A DNA stretch of 7,979 nt from JBBIRM01 sp037441765. GTDB taxonomy: Bacteria > Desulfobacterota > BSN033 > UBA1163. The notes below the pieces were generated by a model. The model searched no databases, was not told the DNA's origin, and saw only the letters and a list, made by a program, of their open reading frames with translations. Location: the NCBI GenBank assembly GCA_037441765.1, contig JBBIRM010000135.1:1-7979 (forward strand), given 5' to 3'. Each line of letters opens with the position of its first letter. Within the stretch, counting starts at the first letter, position 1. The position numbers and the translations under genes are program-made. This document shows, one piece after another, positions 1-6,942 of the stretch.

Positions 1-6
1 AATTCC

Positions 7-53
7 CCCTCACCTCAATCCTCTCCCCATTGGGGGAGAGGAAATAAGGAGGG
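7..53. repeat. Palindromic intergenic repeat upstream of the ABC operon
   Basis: CCTCTCCCC (20-28) pairs perfectly with GGGGAGAGG (33-41) around a 4-base loop, and an outer CCCTC (7-11) can pair with GAGGG (49-53). The wording CCCTCACC...CCTCTCCCC...GGGGAGAGG resembles a widely scattered family of bacterial intergenic palindromes. It is not followed by a T-run on the plus strand, so I read it as a dispersed repeat rather than a classical terminator; it could still end transcription of an upstream gene outside the window. The remaining spacer 54-138 is AT-rich and must carry the promoter of the operon, but no -35/-10 pair is convincing. Confidence 0.6.
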
Positions 54-138
54 TAAAGGTATTCTTTAAAATATATTAGTAATATCAATTAGTTATGAAT
101 TTATCGAAACCATCAAAATACCATCAGAGGAGGAGAAG

Positions 139-1092
139 ATGAAAAGGCAATCGTTGATAATTCTAATTTCTCTTTTTTCACTCATTTCTTTTTCAAGCCA
201 TTTGATGGCCCAGGAAGAGGTCAAGATTGGGTATCTCAACCTTGTGATGAGTCTTCCAACCTTTGTTGCACTTGAGAAGGGCTATTTTCAGGAAGAGGGG
301 ATTAAGGTCGTCCATACTCCATTTGAATCAGGAACCCTTATCGTCGATGCTCTGGTATCAGGCAGGATCGATGTCAATGCAGGAAGTGCCATCATTGGTC
401 ATTGGTTAGTGGAGCAGAATCTACCAGGGACATTTAAATTCTTCTTGATCTATGGTGCAATTGAACCCCGAGATAATACATTTACAATCATCGTGGGAAA
501 GGATTCGCCGTATAAGAGTTTATCTGATTTGAAAGGGAAGAAGATTGGAACCTTTCCAGGAATTGCCTCCCTTGCCCTCGCAAAAGCGGTTTTAAGAAAT
601 TCCTTTGATCCGGATAAGGAAGTAACCATCATCGAGGTTCCTCCAGGAAATATTGTTCAGGCCTTAGCAGCGGGTCAGATCGATGCCTATTTTGCCCCTG
701 AACCTTTTGGGATGATTGCCCTTGCCAAAGGGGTGGGGAGGCAATTGGTAAGAAGTCCACTTCTTTTACTAAACCTTAAGGCCGGCATCCCAGGAGGAGC
801 CTTTGCCTTTAATGCAAAATTTTTGAAGGAAAAACCCATGGTGGCTAAAAAGTTGAAATCGGTCTATTACAAGGCGGTTGATTTCATTTATTCTAATGAG
901 ACAGAGGCAAGAAAGTTTCTTCCTAAGTACACAAATCTGCCCGAGCCTTTTGCCATGAAGATCCCTTTTGAGGAATGGATTAAGGTCGAAAAGTTTAACA
1001 GGGCCTCCGGACAGGCTTACTTCGATGTCCTGAAGAGGGAAGGGCTCTTTCAGAAGAACGTCGATACGAGCAAACTTTTTTATCAGGAATAG
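139..1092 (+). CDS. ABC transporter substrate-binding protein, NMT1/SsuA/TauA type (paralog 1)
   Basis: Periplasmic ligand-binding component of an ABC importer of the nitrate/sulfonate/taurine/thiamine-precursor superfamily. Residues 1-24 form a signal peptide: MKR, a hydrophobic stretch, and likely cleavage after LMA before QEE; there is no lipobox cysteine. The mature part starts with the typical VKIGYLNLVMSLPTFVALEKGYF segment of the fold (strand 1 plus the helix of 'ALEKGYF'), then SGTLIVDALVSGRIDVNAG, DLKGKKIGTFPG (about 131-142) and PEPFG (about 187-191), all characteristic of NMT1-like proteins. Length of 317 aa is normal. The start is supported by a strong GAGGAGGAG ribosome site about 5-12 nt before ATG. 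It is first in an operon with the ATPase (4 nt downstream) and a 59% identical paralog. The ligand cannot be told from the sequence; family membership is secure, substrate is not. Confidence 0.9.
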   Translation: MKRQSLIILISLFSLISFSSHLMAQEEVKIGYLNLVMSLPTFVALEKGYFQEEGIKVVHTPFESGTLIVDALVSGRIDVNAGSAIIGHWLVEQNLPGTFKFFLIYGAIEPRDNTFTIIVGKDSPYKSLSDLKGKKIGTFPGIASLALAKAVLRNSFDPDKEVTIIEVPPGNIVQALAAGQIDAYFAPEPFGMIALAKGVGRQLVRSPLLLLNLKAGIPGGAFAFNAKFLKEKPMVAKKLKSVYYKAVDFIYSNETEARKFLPKYTNLPEPFAMKIPFEEWIKVEKFNRASGQAYFDVLKREGLFQKNVDTSKLFYQE

Positions 1093-1096
1093 CAAG

Positions 1097-1930
1097 ATGC
1101 GAAGACCGAGCGGGAGAGACTATTTAAAGGTGGAGGGGCTAACCAAGACCTTTTCCAGTACATCGGTCAAGGATAAGGGCTTTCAGGGAAGCCTCCGCGT
1201 TCTTGACAACGTAAATTTTTCCTGCAGGGCAGGGGAGTTTGTCACAATAGTGGGACCCAATGGATGCGGTAAGACAACCCTCTTTAGAATCATTGCCGGC
1301 TTAGAGGATCAGGAGTATGGAAGAATAACGATTGGAGGAAAGCCGTCCTATGAAGCAAAGATTGGATATATCTTCCAGAATTACCGGGAATCCCTCTATC
1401 CCTGGAGGACCTGTTTTGATAACCTCCTGGTTCCCCTGGAACTAAACAAAGTTCCGAGGAAGGAGAGAAAGAAGCGTGCAGAAGAGTTTCTCTTCAGCCT
1501 CGATTTTAAGGTCCAGGAAGATGCATATCCCTATCAACTGAGCGGAGGACAGCAGCAACTCCTCTGCATCCTTCGGGCACTGCTTTACGAGCCTGATGTC
1601 CTATTGATGGATGAGCCATTCAGTTCACTCGATTTTCAAACCACACTCTATATGCACGATAAGGTGCTTGACATATGGGCCAGGACAAAAGCCACAATTC
1701 TCTTCATCTCGCACGATATTAATGAGGCGGTTTACCTCGCTGATAAAGTTGTGGTCCTTAGCAAAAGGCCTGCGAGGGTTATGGATGTGATCGAAGTGGA
1801 TCTTCCAAGACCACGAAAGTTAGAGATGACCGAGAGTGAGGAGTTTTTTGCTGTGAGAAATCGAGTCCTCGATATCTTTAAAGATGAGATCGTGGATAGT
1901 TTGATTCGGATGGAGATGAGCGGTTTTTAA
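1097..1930 (+). CDS. ABC transporter ATP-binding protein, SsuB/TauB type
   Basis: Cytoplasmic ATPase that would power import for the flanking binding proteins. All nucleotide-binding motifs are intact in the 277 aa: Walker A GPNGCGKTT (53-61), Q-loop Q94 in YIFQNY, signature LSGGQQQ (148-154), Walker B VLLMDEP (168-174), D-loop SSLD (177-180) and switch histidine in ISHD (about 204-207). The YPWRT segment after the Q-loop and the C-terminal 'LSKRPARV' stretch are typical of the nitrate/sulfonate/taurine (NitT/TauT) ATPases. The ATG lies 4 nt after the TAG of the first binding protein and is preceded by AGGA (1085-1088) inside that gene's end, so translation is probably coupled. The membrane permease normally encoded beside such an ATPase is absent in this window. 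Confidence 0.93.
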   Translation: MRRPSGRDYLKVEGLTKTFSSTSVKDKGFQGSLRVLDNVNFSCRAGEFVTIVGPNGCGKTTLFRIIAGLEDQEYGRITIGGKPSYEAKIGYIFQNYRESLYPWRTCFDNLLVPLELNKVPRKERKKRAEEFLFSLDFKVQEDAYPYQLSGGQQQLLCILRALLYEPDVLLMDEPFSSLDFQTTLYMHDKVLDIWARTKATILFISHDINEAVYLADKVVVLSKRPARVMDVIEVDLPRPRKLEMTESEEFFAVRNRVLDIFKDEIVDSLIRMEMSGF

Positions 1931-1961
1931 AAAGACCCATCATTAATATCAGGAGGATTTT

Positions 1962-2909
1962 ATGAAGCGACTCATTGGGATTTTCATTTTTTTAGGGGCG
2001 ATATTTACTCCTGTTTTCTCTTTTTCAGGAGAAGAGGTTCAGTTGGGATACTTACCCGTTTCGATGAGTTTACCCACTTTTGTAGCACTCGAAAAGGGGT
2101 TTTTAAATGAGCAAGGGCTAAGTGTGAAGGCAACCCAATTCGTCTCAGGGACACTGATTATGGATGCACTGATTGCGGGTAGGATTGATGTTAATGCAGG
2201 CAGTGCTTCAGTTGGACACTGGATGGTTGAATCCAACATGCCTGGAACCTTTAAAATCTTTCTCATCTATGGTACAGATAATGAGTGGGACAACACCTTT
2301 CCAATCATTGTTAAGAAGGATGCCCCTTACAAGACCCTTATTGACCTCAAAGGAAAGAAGGTAGGGACATTTCCAGGGATTACATCCATTGCACTCTCCA
2401 AGGCTATCTTTCGAAAATTTTTAGATCCAGAAAAGGAGATTATCTTCGTTGAGATTCCTCCGCAAAATATGATCGATGCCTTAGCAGGAGGCTCGGTCGA
2501 TGCGGTATTCACCCCAGAGCCCTTCGGGATCATAGGTGTCTCCAAAGGGATTGCAAGGTATCTGGTCAAGAGCCCACACCAGGCACTACAGTTGAAAAAA
2601 GGTGTATTGGGAGGAGTCTTTTCTTTCAATACGAAATTCATTCAAACGAAGCCCGAGGTGGCTAAGAAGATGAAGGCAATTTTTGAAAGGTCGGTTGATT
2701 TTATTCGCTCAAATGAGATGGAGGCCAGAAGATATCTGGCTAAATATGCCAACATGCCAGAGCCCATCGCCCAGAGGATTCCCCTTGAGAAATGGTTTAA
2801 GATTGGAGAGTTTGACCAGACGATGGGACAGCCCTATTACGATATTTTGATGAGAGAGGGGCTTTTTAAGAGGCCTGTGGATACAACACAACTCTACTAT
2901 AGGGATTAA
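1962..2909 (+). CDS. ABC transporter substrate-binding protein, NMT1/SsuA/TauA type (paralog 2)
   Basis: Second periplasmic binding protein of the operon, 315 aa. It has an N-terminal signal peptide (MKR plus hydrophobic residues, cleavage probably near residue 20-22 in PVFSFSGEE) and no lipobox. The mature part aligns with paralog 1 without a single gap over 292 residues and about 59% identity by hand count, sharing MSLPTFVALEKG, SGTLI.DAL, GRIDVNAGSA, PGTFK.FLIYG, DLKGKK.GTFPG, TPEPFG and REGLF near the C-terminus. The divergence is spread out rather than clustered, which suggests an old duplication. A strong AGGAGG (1951-1956) precedes the ATG, 31 nt after the ATPase stop. Its TAA overlaps the stop codon of the convergent acyltransferase gene. 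The substrate is unknown; differing residues may give a different ligand range. Confidence 0.9.
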   Translation: MKRLIGIFIFLGAIFTPVFSFSGEEVQLGYLPVSMSLPTFVALEKGFLNEQGLSVKATQFVSGTLIMDALIAGRIDVNAGSASVGHWMVESNMPGTFKIFLIYGTDNEWDNTFPIIVKKDAPYKTLIDLKGKKVGTFPGITSIALSKAIFRKFLDPEKEIIFVEIPPQNMIDALAGGSVDAVFTPEPFGIIGVSKGIARYLVKSPHQALQLKKGVLGGVFSFNTKFIQTKPEVAKKMKAIFERSVDFIRSNEMEARRYLAKYANMPEPIAQRIPLEKWFKIGEFDQTMGQPYYDILMREGLFKRPVDTTQLYYRD

Positions 2910-3934
2910 CCTGAAGAAATATTCCTTGCCTTCTTAAACCTTTTATGGATCCACCACCACTGCTCAGGATGTTCTCGGATGACAGACTCCACGATTTTAG
3001 TCAACCGAGCAATATTTTCAATGATACCATGAGACATATTCCCTGTGAGTTTCAATCCATAGGCCGGGTGGATGAGAATTCGATGAAGACGATCCGATTC
3101 TCGGAGGATAAACATAGGAAGGATGGGGGCACCAGTTCTCAATGAGAAGATAACAGGTCCTTTGAATGTAGGGACCAGATAACCGAAAAAATCGACCCAG
3201 GCCTCAGTTGCAGGGGCATTCTGATCGATCTGGATAAAGAGGACTCTATTCTGTTTTAATGCATTTAGGCAACGCGATACACAGGTCATTCGTGGTTTAT
3301 CAGGAATGGATTCCATCCCGATCCTTTCTCGGGCTGAATTAATAAACCGTGCAAGTTTTGGATTTTCAGGATCCCTGGCAACGAGTGAGAAAGGGTAACC
3401 CTCCTTCACCAATCGCACACACATCAATGGAAAATTCCCAAAGTGCGCACTCAGGGCAATCACCCCTTTTCCCAAAGATAGGGCCTGATCGAGATGTTCC
3501 TTCCCTTCCAGTCTGATAAAATTCTTTAGATAACTCTCATCATAATCAAGGCATCTCCCAATCTCGAGCATACCCTTCCCGATGTTCTTAAAGGTCTCCC
3601 GACAGATCCAATCAATTTCCTCGCAGGTCTTCTCCTTGCCCAGGGCAAGTACCAGATTGTTTAAGGCAATTTTCCTTCTCTTTCTATAAAGGAGGTATAC
3701 AAGAAGGCCAATCTTTTCGCCATAGAAACTGAGAGAGTTGATTGGAAGAAGATTTACCCAGCCCCTAAGAATTTTAAAGAGAAGGTATCCTAAATGATTT
3801 TCGATTGCCTTCCTTAAATGTGATTTCTTTCTCTTTCGCTTCACTTTCGTCTTTTTTCCTTCGTTTAGGATTTGATGAAATGGGAAAGGTTTAGAGACAC
3901 GTATTTTTTTAACACCCTTTTTCAATTTTGGCAA
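2906..3934 (-). CDS. Lysophospholipid acyltransferase, LpxL/HtrB (lipid A acyltransferase) family
   Basis: Inner-membrane acyltransferase of the family that adds secondary acyl chains to lipid A or related lipids. Residues about 48-85 are hydrophobic with basic flanks and would anchor it in the membrane. Family landmarks in order are GKGVIALSAHFGNF (155-168), RDPENPKLARFIN (187-199), DQN (237-239), FFG...T..GP, TGAPILPMF (267-275) and PEQWWWIHKRFK (323-334). His164 is the expected catalytic histidine, but the acid five residues on (HX4D/E) is Pro169. The longest frame opens with TTG at 3934, without a visible ribosome site, and gives an odd 40-residue Lys/Arg-rich leader. A GTG at 3842-3844 (residue 31), with GAAGGA upstream, would give 312 aa, closer to the usual length, and may be the true start. 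Last gene of the minus-strand series; exact acceptor lipid unknown. Confidence 0.85.
   Translation of the reverse strand: MPKLKKGVKKIRVSKPFPFHQILNEGKKTKVKRKRKKSHLRKAIENHLGYLLFKILRGWVNLLPINSLSFYGEKIGLLVYLLYRKRRKIALNNLVLALGKEKTCEEIDWICRETFKNIGKGMLEIGRCLDYDESYLKNFIRLEGKEHLDQALSLGKGVIALSAHFGNFPLMCVRLVKEGYPFSLVARDPENPKLARFINSARERIGMESIPDKPRMTCVSRCLNALKQNRVLFIQIDQNAPATEAWVDFFGYLVPTFKGPVIFSLRTGAPILPMFILRESDRLHRILIHPAYGLKLTGNMSHGIIENIARLTKIVESVIREHPEQWWWIHKRFKKARNISSG
3842..3844 (-). other. Alternative GTG start codon of the acyltransferase
   Basis: This in-frame GTG is preceded by GAAGGA about 12 nt upstream, whereas the upstream TTG at 3932-3934 has only AT-rich sequence before it. Starting here would remove the lysine-rich leader (residues 1-30) but keep the whole recognizable acyltransferase domain. 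The choice between the two cannot be settled from one sequence. Confidence 0.4.
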
Positions 3935-3963
3935 AAAATTGGTACATATAAATTAAATTTTTT

Positions 3964-3986
3964 GTAGGGCAACCCTTCAGGGTTGC
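3964..3986. repeat. Palindromic repeat, copy 1 (GTAGGGC...TTCA...)
   Basis: GCAACCC (3969-3975) and GGGTTGC (3980-3986) form a perfect 7-bp stem around loop TTCA, preceded by GTAGG. The same framework (TGTAGG, stem, TTCA loop, stem) recurs at 5889-5912 with a different stem sequence. It sits in the 95-nt gap between the DUF362 gene and the acyltransferase gene. On the minus strand no T-run follows, so a classical intrinsic terminator is not supported. Confidence 0.7.
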
Positions 3987-4029
3987 TTTAAGGAAAGGAT
4001 TAAGTTTTAGAGAAAGAAAAGGCAGGCGG

Positions 4030-4935
4030 TTATAATAATGCCCCTTCCATCAAGCCTAATTTGATAAGTTCGATCCGTCGAAGGTCGCTTACCCCAAGTT
4101 TATATTTCTCATCCGCAACATAGATGTGGTTTGGAGGTGTATCCAGAGGCCGATCTTCACCAAAGTGAGCAATCCTCTGGAGTTGAAGAAGACGAGCGCC
4201 TATGGAGTCGAGGGCCACTGGATCCTGGCCGATGAGAAGCCCTTTATATTCTGAGACAAACCTGCGGTCGAAGTGATGGGGGCCACGACTATAGAATTGT
4301 GTTCGCAGGAGGCTCAAGATATTGAGCCGGGTTTTCCCTTTGACGATTGGTTTGTTCCATATCGAAGCAATTGGCGAGCAGGCGTCGCTGTGATAATATA
4401 ATGGCAACTGATAAGAAGGGACAAACATACAATAGTTTTTAATACAGCCTCCGATACCTGACCAGTGGTGAGTCCTAAGGGGTCGAACATTGATCAGAGC
4501 GGTGGAGGATTTAAAGATGGGGTTGTTAAGCACACCCCGGTCATCAATCCCGATGTTTTTCCTTGGGACCCCCACATCCATTAGCCTTTTCACAATTGCC
4601 TTCTCAAGTTCTTCAGGGGTCGGGAGATAGGCCCAGACATTGCTTTTTATCCCTACTACATCAGAAGGTTTAATCAACTTCTTCCATGCCTGAATAGGAT
4701 CCTTCTCACCCAACAACTCACAGACTCCAAGGTCAAGCATCTCCTGGACGACTTTGGGGTTGATATTTCCCATTGGATCGATTGCCTTTTCATCGCGGAT
4801 AAGGATGACTTTAACCTTCTCCATCGCCTTTGCTTTTTTTAAAAGGCTTTGACCAAAAGTTGTTGCCATAGCGGTATAGGTTGTCCCGCGAAGAAAATCT
4901 CTTCGAGTAATGATTTGTCTTTTTCCCATAGTCAT
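4030..4935 (-). CDS. Tat-exported DUF362 domain protein
   Basis: A 301-aa protein with a twin-arginine signal at the N-terminus: TRRDFLRG (10-17), followed by a weakly hydrophobic TTYTAMATTFG stretch and a basic patch, as in folded proteins exported by the Tat route. The rest matches the DUF362 family: VVGIKSNVWAYLPTPEEL (93-110), IDDRG (130-134), THHWSGIGGCIKNYCMF (155-171), YHSDAC (181-186), GKTRLNIL (200-207), GQDPVALDSIG (236-246) and ADEKYKLGVSD (274-284). No CxxCxxC ferredoxin-type cluster motif is present, but Cys164, Cys169 and Cys186 lie in the conserved core together with several histidines. Biochemical function of the family is not settled. ATG lies 4 nt after the DUF6599 stop, with AAAGG overlapping that gene's end, so the two are surely co-translated. 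An in-frame ATG two codons later is a possible alternative start. Confidence 0.87.
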   Translation of the reverse strand: MTMGKRQIITRRDFLRGTTYTAMATTFGQSLLKKAKAMEKVKVILIRDEKAIDPMGNINPKVVQEMLDLGVCELLGEKDPIQAWKKLIKPSDVVGIKSNVWAYLPTPEELEKAIVKRLMDVGVPRKNIGIDDRGVLNNPIFKSSTALINVRPLRTHHWSGIGGCIKNYCMFVPSYQLPLYYHSDACSPIASIWNKPIVKGKTRLNILSLLRTQFYSRGPHHFDRRFVSEYKGLLIGQDPVALDSIGARLLQLQRIAHFGEDRPLDTPPNHIYVADEKYKLGVSDLRRIELIKLGLMEGALL

Positions 4936-4939
4936 TCCA

Positions 4940-5875
4940 TTAACCTTTAATTATTTTCTTTAAAACCTCCTCAATCAACTCCTCTGCTTTTTCCCGAGAG
5001 GAGGCATCAAAAACCACCAGGAGATAGTTTTGATAGGGCTTTATAGAAGTCCACTTCCCATTTTCGGTTTTAATGGTTTCGGAGGCAGAGGCTTCTAACA
5101 TATAGTTTTTTTTGAAGAGATTATAGGATTTTCGTGACTGAATTGAGTCAGGATACTTAATCAAGAGAAGGAAGGTTTTCTCTTTCTCTCCGGAGAAAAG
5201 GTAAGTGGCCAGAACCGCATTTATCTTCATCCCTAAACCGAGGATGTTTTCATGGGAGATAAAGTAGTGGTGATTTAAGACCTGGTGATGGTGGAAGTAT
5301 CGGATGGTTCTTTCAGAAAGCCCCTCTTCAGGAAGAAGCTGGGTAAGTTTGGGCTTTTTACCTTCCTTCCTAATATTTTTCGCTATTGCCTCACCGAGCA
5401 TAAGTATATCTCTCCTCATCTCAGGGCTCTCCCTTTCGGAAAAGATATTGATAAAATATTTCCCTTTCCAGAATCTGAGAAGTCCTCCTCCATAATCTGA
5501 GCCCTGTCCGATCCCCACCTCTTCGTCATCGGTTTGATAGGAGAAGATTCCAAAGGCATCCTCTGATGAGCCCATATCGAAGAGTTCAATTATGATTGGA
5601 GGATGGTTGGTTTTAAGATAACGCCTTACCATTAGGAGTTTTAAATTATAACAGCGGTATAATTCCGCAGCACCATCCATATAGCGGAATGCTCCGCTCC
5701 TGTCATAAAACTCGTCTTTTCCCTCCGCCTTATATTCCCCAATCTTCAAGGGAAGAAGCCTCTTCATCTCTGCCTTTCTACTCTCTTTCTCCGATGAGCG
5801 AGCAGGGGATTCAACTGCGATCATTATCGCCCCAATAACTATAATTGAAAGAATTGAAAAAAGGTTAATTTTCAT
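4940..5875 (-). CDS. DUF6599-type secreted protein
   Basis: A 311-aa protein with an N-terminal hydrophobic segment (about 4-21) ending in SPARS, consistent with a signal peptide or membrane anchor. The body shows features I associate with DUF6599: YMDGAAELYRCYNLKLLMVRRY (65-86), IIELFDMGSSEDAFGIFSY (95-113), GLLRFWKGKYFINIF (131-145), LLPEEGL (180-186), then a histidine-rich run RYFHHHQVLNHHYF (192-205) and a C-terminal helix. The function of the family is unknown. It is followed after 4 nt by the Tat-exported DUF362 gene, which suggests the two proteins work together outside the cytoplasm (inference). Ribosome binding is weak: only a CAGG touching the ATG is visible, and the 56-nt upstream gap is filled by two palindromic repeats. 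Confidence 0.75.
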   Translation of the reverse strand: MKINLFSILSIIVIGAIMIAVESPARSSEKESRKAEMKRLLPLKIGEYKAEGKDEFYDRSGAFRYMDGAAELYRCYNLKLLMVRRYLKTNHPPIIIELFDMGSSEDAFGIFSYQTDDEEVGIGQGSDYGGGLLRFWKGKYFINIFSERESPEMRRDILMLGEAIAKNIRKEGKKPKLTQLLPEEGLSERTIRYFHHHQVLNHHYFISHENILGLGMKINAVLATYLFSGEKEKTFLLLIKYPDSIQSRKSYNLFKKNYMLEASASETIKTENGKWTSIKPYQNYLLVVFDASSREKAEELIEEVLKKIIKG

Positions 5876-5888
5876 CCTGACAATTTTA

Positions 5889-5912
5889 TGTAGGGCAGGC
5901 CTTCAGGCCTGC
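5889..5912. repeat. Palindromic repeat, copy 2 (GTAGGGC...TTCA...)
   Basis: GCAGGCC (5895-5901) and GGCCTGC (5906-5912) form a perfect 7-bp stem around loop TTCA, preceded by TGTAGG. Compared with copy 1, both stem arms changed together so that pairing is kept. It lies between the synthetase and the DUF6599 gene, 9 nt from copy 3. Confidence 0.7.
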
Positions 5913-5921
5913 ATATCATTT

Positions 5922-5947
5922 TAGGGCAAGACTAAAGCCTTGCCCTA
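5922..5947. repeat. Palindromic repeat, copy 3, overlapping the 3' end of the synthetase gene
   Basis: TAGGGCAAG (5922-5930) pairs perfectly with CTTGCCCTA (5939-5947); the 8-base loop ACTAAAGC can add two inner CT/AG pairs. It shares TAGGGC with copies 1 and 2 but has a longer arm and no TTCA loop. On the minus strand it encodes the last codons (Y-R-A-R-L) and the TAG stop of the synthetase, so the repeat now forms the protein's C-terminus. Confidence 0.65.
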
Positions 5948-6942
5948 TAGAATTCGTAACCTTTTTTAGAATTTGAACTTATTTCCTTATATCTCACAAG
6001 GTTTCCGAGGGCTCTTCCAGCCCTTTCTGGAGTAGGGTAGTTTGGAATTCCAGATTTTTCGAGTCGTTTGATCTCTTCCTCCCAAATCCCTTGGGGGGCA
6101 GAAAAACAGCATAGGATCGGCTTTTTAATATTCTTTTTACATAGCAGGTCTGCTAAGATTTCAACTGCAGGGCGATTGGCCGATGCAAACATGATGCATA
6201 CGATGATGGAATCAATATTTTTATCCTCCATGACGGTCTCGACGATACCTTTGATCGCCTCTGAATCATACCAGGCAGGTCCCATATCCACAGGATTGGT
6301 TCGGATGGCAAGGGGTGGTAGTAACTCTTCTACCTTCTTTTGGATCTCTTTGGAAAAAGGTTTTATGCTTAGCCCCTCCATCTCGCAGACATCGCAGACC
6401 GCCATTCCAGGCCCTGCCTGGCCAGAAAGAACAGCCACTCTTTTCCCTTCTGGAAGGGGACACATGGCCAGGGCCTTGGCTGTATCTAAGAGTTCTTCAG
6501 AACTTCTAACGGCCAAAATTCTTCCCTGCTTGAATGCCCCTTCATAGATCTCATATTTTCCTGCAAGGGAGCCAGTATGGAATTGAGAGGCCCTATCACT
6601 CGTTTTGGAAGCCCCCACCTTATAAGCGATGATGGGTTTTTTCCGATCACTCCTTTTTGAGACCTCAACCAACCTTCTCGGATTATCAATTCCCTCGATG
6701 TACATGGCTATAACACTGGTCTCTGGATCTTCTTCAAGGTATTCGACCATATCCGAGAAATCAACATTACATCGGTTTCCCAGGCCCACAATCTTACTTA
6801 ATCCTACACGGTTCTCAATCGAAAGAAAGCCGATGAGATGGGACATGCCACCGCTTTGACTGATGAAACTGATTCGACCTTTTTCCACAAGGGAAAACTC
6901 AGGTGTAAAAGAGGCGTTCAAGTGTAGATGTAGATTTACCAC
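5932..6942 (-). CDS. Acyl-CoA synthetase (ADP-forming) alpha subunit, C-terminal part (domains 2 and 5), separated by an in-frame TGA
   Basis: This 336-codon frame continues, in the same frame and without a base between, from the stop at 6943-6945. It holds the two CoA-ligase domains of the alpha subunit of ADP-forming acetate/acyl-CoA synthetase: KGRISFISQSGG (21-32) opening domain 2, GLGNRCNVDFSDMVEYLEEDPET (53-75), YIEGI (81-85), and FHTGSLAG (121-128), whose His122 is the residue phosphorylated during catalysis; in the joined protein it is residue 261, close to His257 reported for the Pyrococcus enzyme. RTNPVDMGP (214-222) and YPTPERAGRAL (302-312) follow. The GTG at 6940-6942 could serve as a start but has no ribosome site; the first internal ATG would cut into domain 2. 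I think it is the second half of one gene rather than an independent gene. The ATP-grasp beta part is not in the window. Confidence 0.85.
   Translation of the reverse strand: MVNLHLHLNASFTPEFSLVEKGRISFISQSGGMSHLIGFLSIENRVGLSKIVGLGNRCNVDFSDMVEYLEEDPETSVIAMYIEGIDNPRRLVEVSKRSDRKKPIIAYKVGASKTSDRASQFHTGSLAGKYEIYEGAFKQGRILAVRSSEELLDTAKALAMCPLPEGKRVAVLSGQAGPGMAVCDVCEMEGLSIKPFSKEIQKKVEELLPPLAIRTNPVDMGPAWYDSEAIKGIVETVMEDKNIDSIIVCIMFASANRPAVEILADLLCKKNIKKPILCCFSAPQGIWEEEIKRLEKSGIPNYPTPERAGRALGNLVRYKEISSNSKKGYEFYRARL

Noticed and set aside
61..120. Sigma-70 promoter for the ABC operon
   Set aside because: The stretch is so AT-rich that many -10-like words occur; no -35/-10 pair with proper spacing stands out.
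2327..2641. Minus-strand 104-codon frame opposite the second binding protein
   Set aside because: Antisense shadow of a clearly conserved gene; a similar shadow appears opposite the first paralog at 769-1095, which reflects the shared coding sequence rather than a gene.
3964..3986. Intrinsic terminator after the DUF362 gene
   Set aside because: In the direction of transcription (minus) the hairpin is followed by CCTACAAAA rather than a T-run, and its sequence belongs to a repeat family found elsewhere in the window.
5889..5947. CRISPR-like repeat pair
   Set aside because: The units are palindromes of unequal form, only 9 nt apart and not separated by uniform spacers; no cas gene is present.
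6068..6547. Plus-strand 159-codon open frame opposite the synthetase
   Set aside because: It is wholly antisense to a well-conserved coding region, has no ribosome site or recognizable domain, and has a low-complexity Ser-rich composition typical of a shadow frame.
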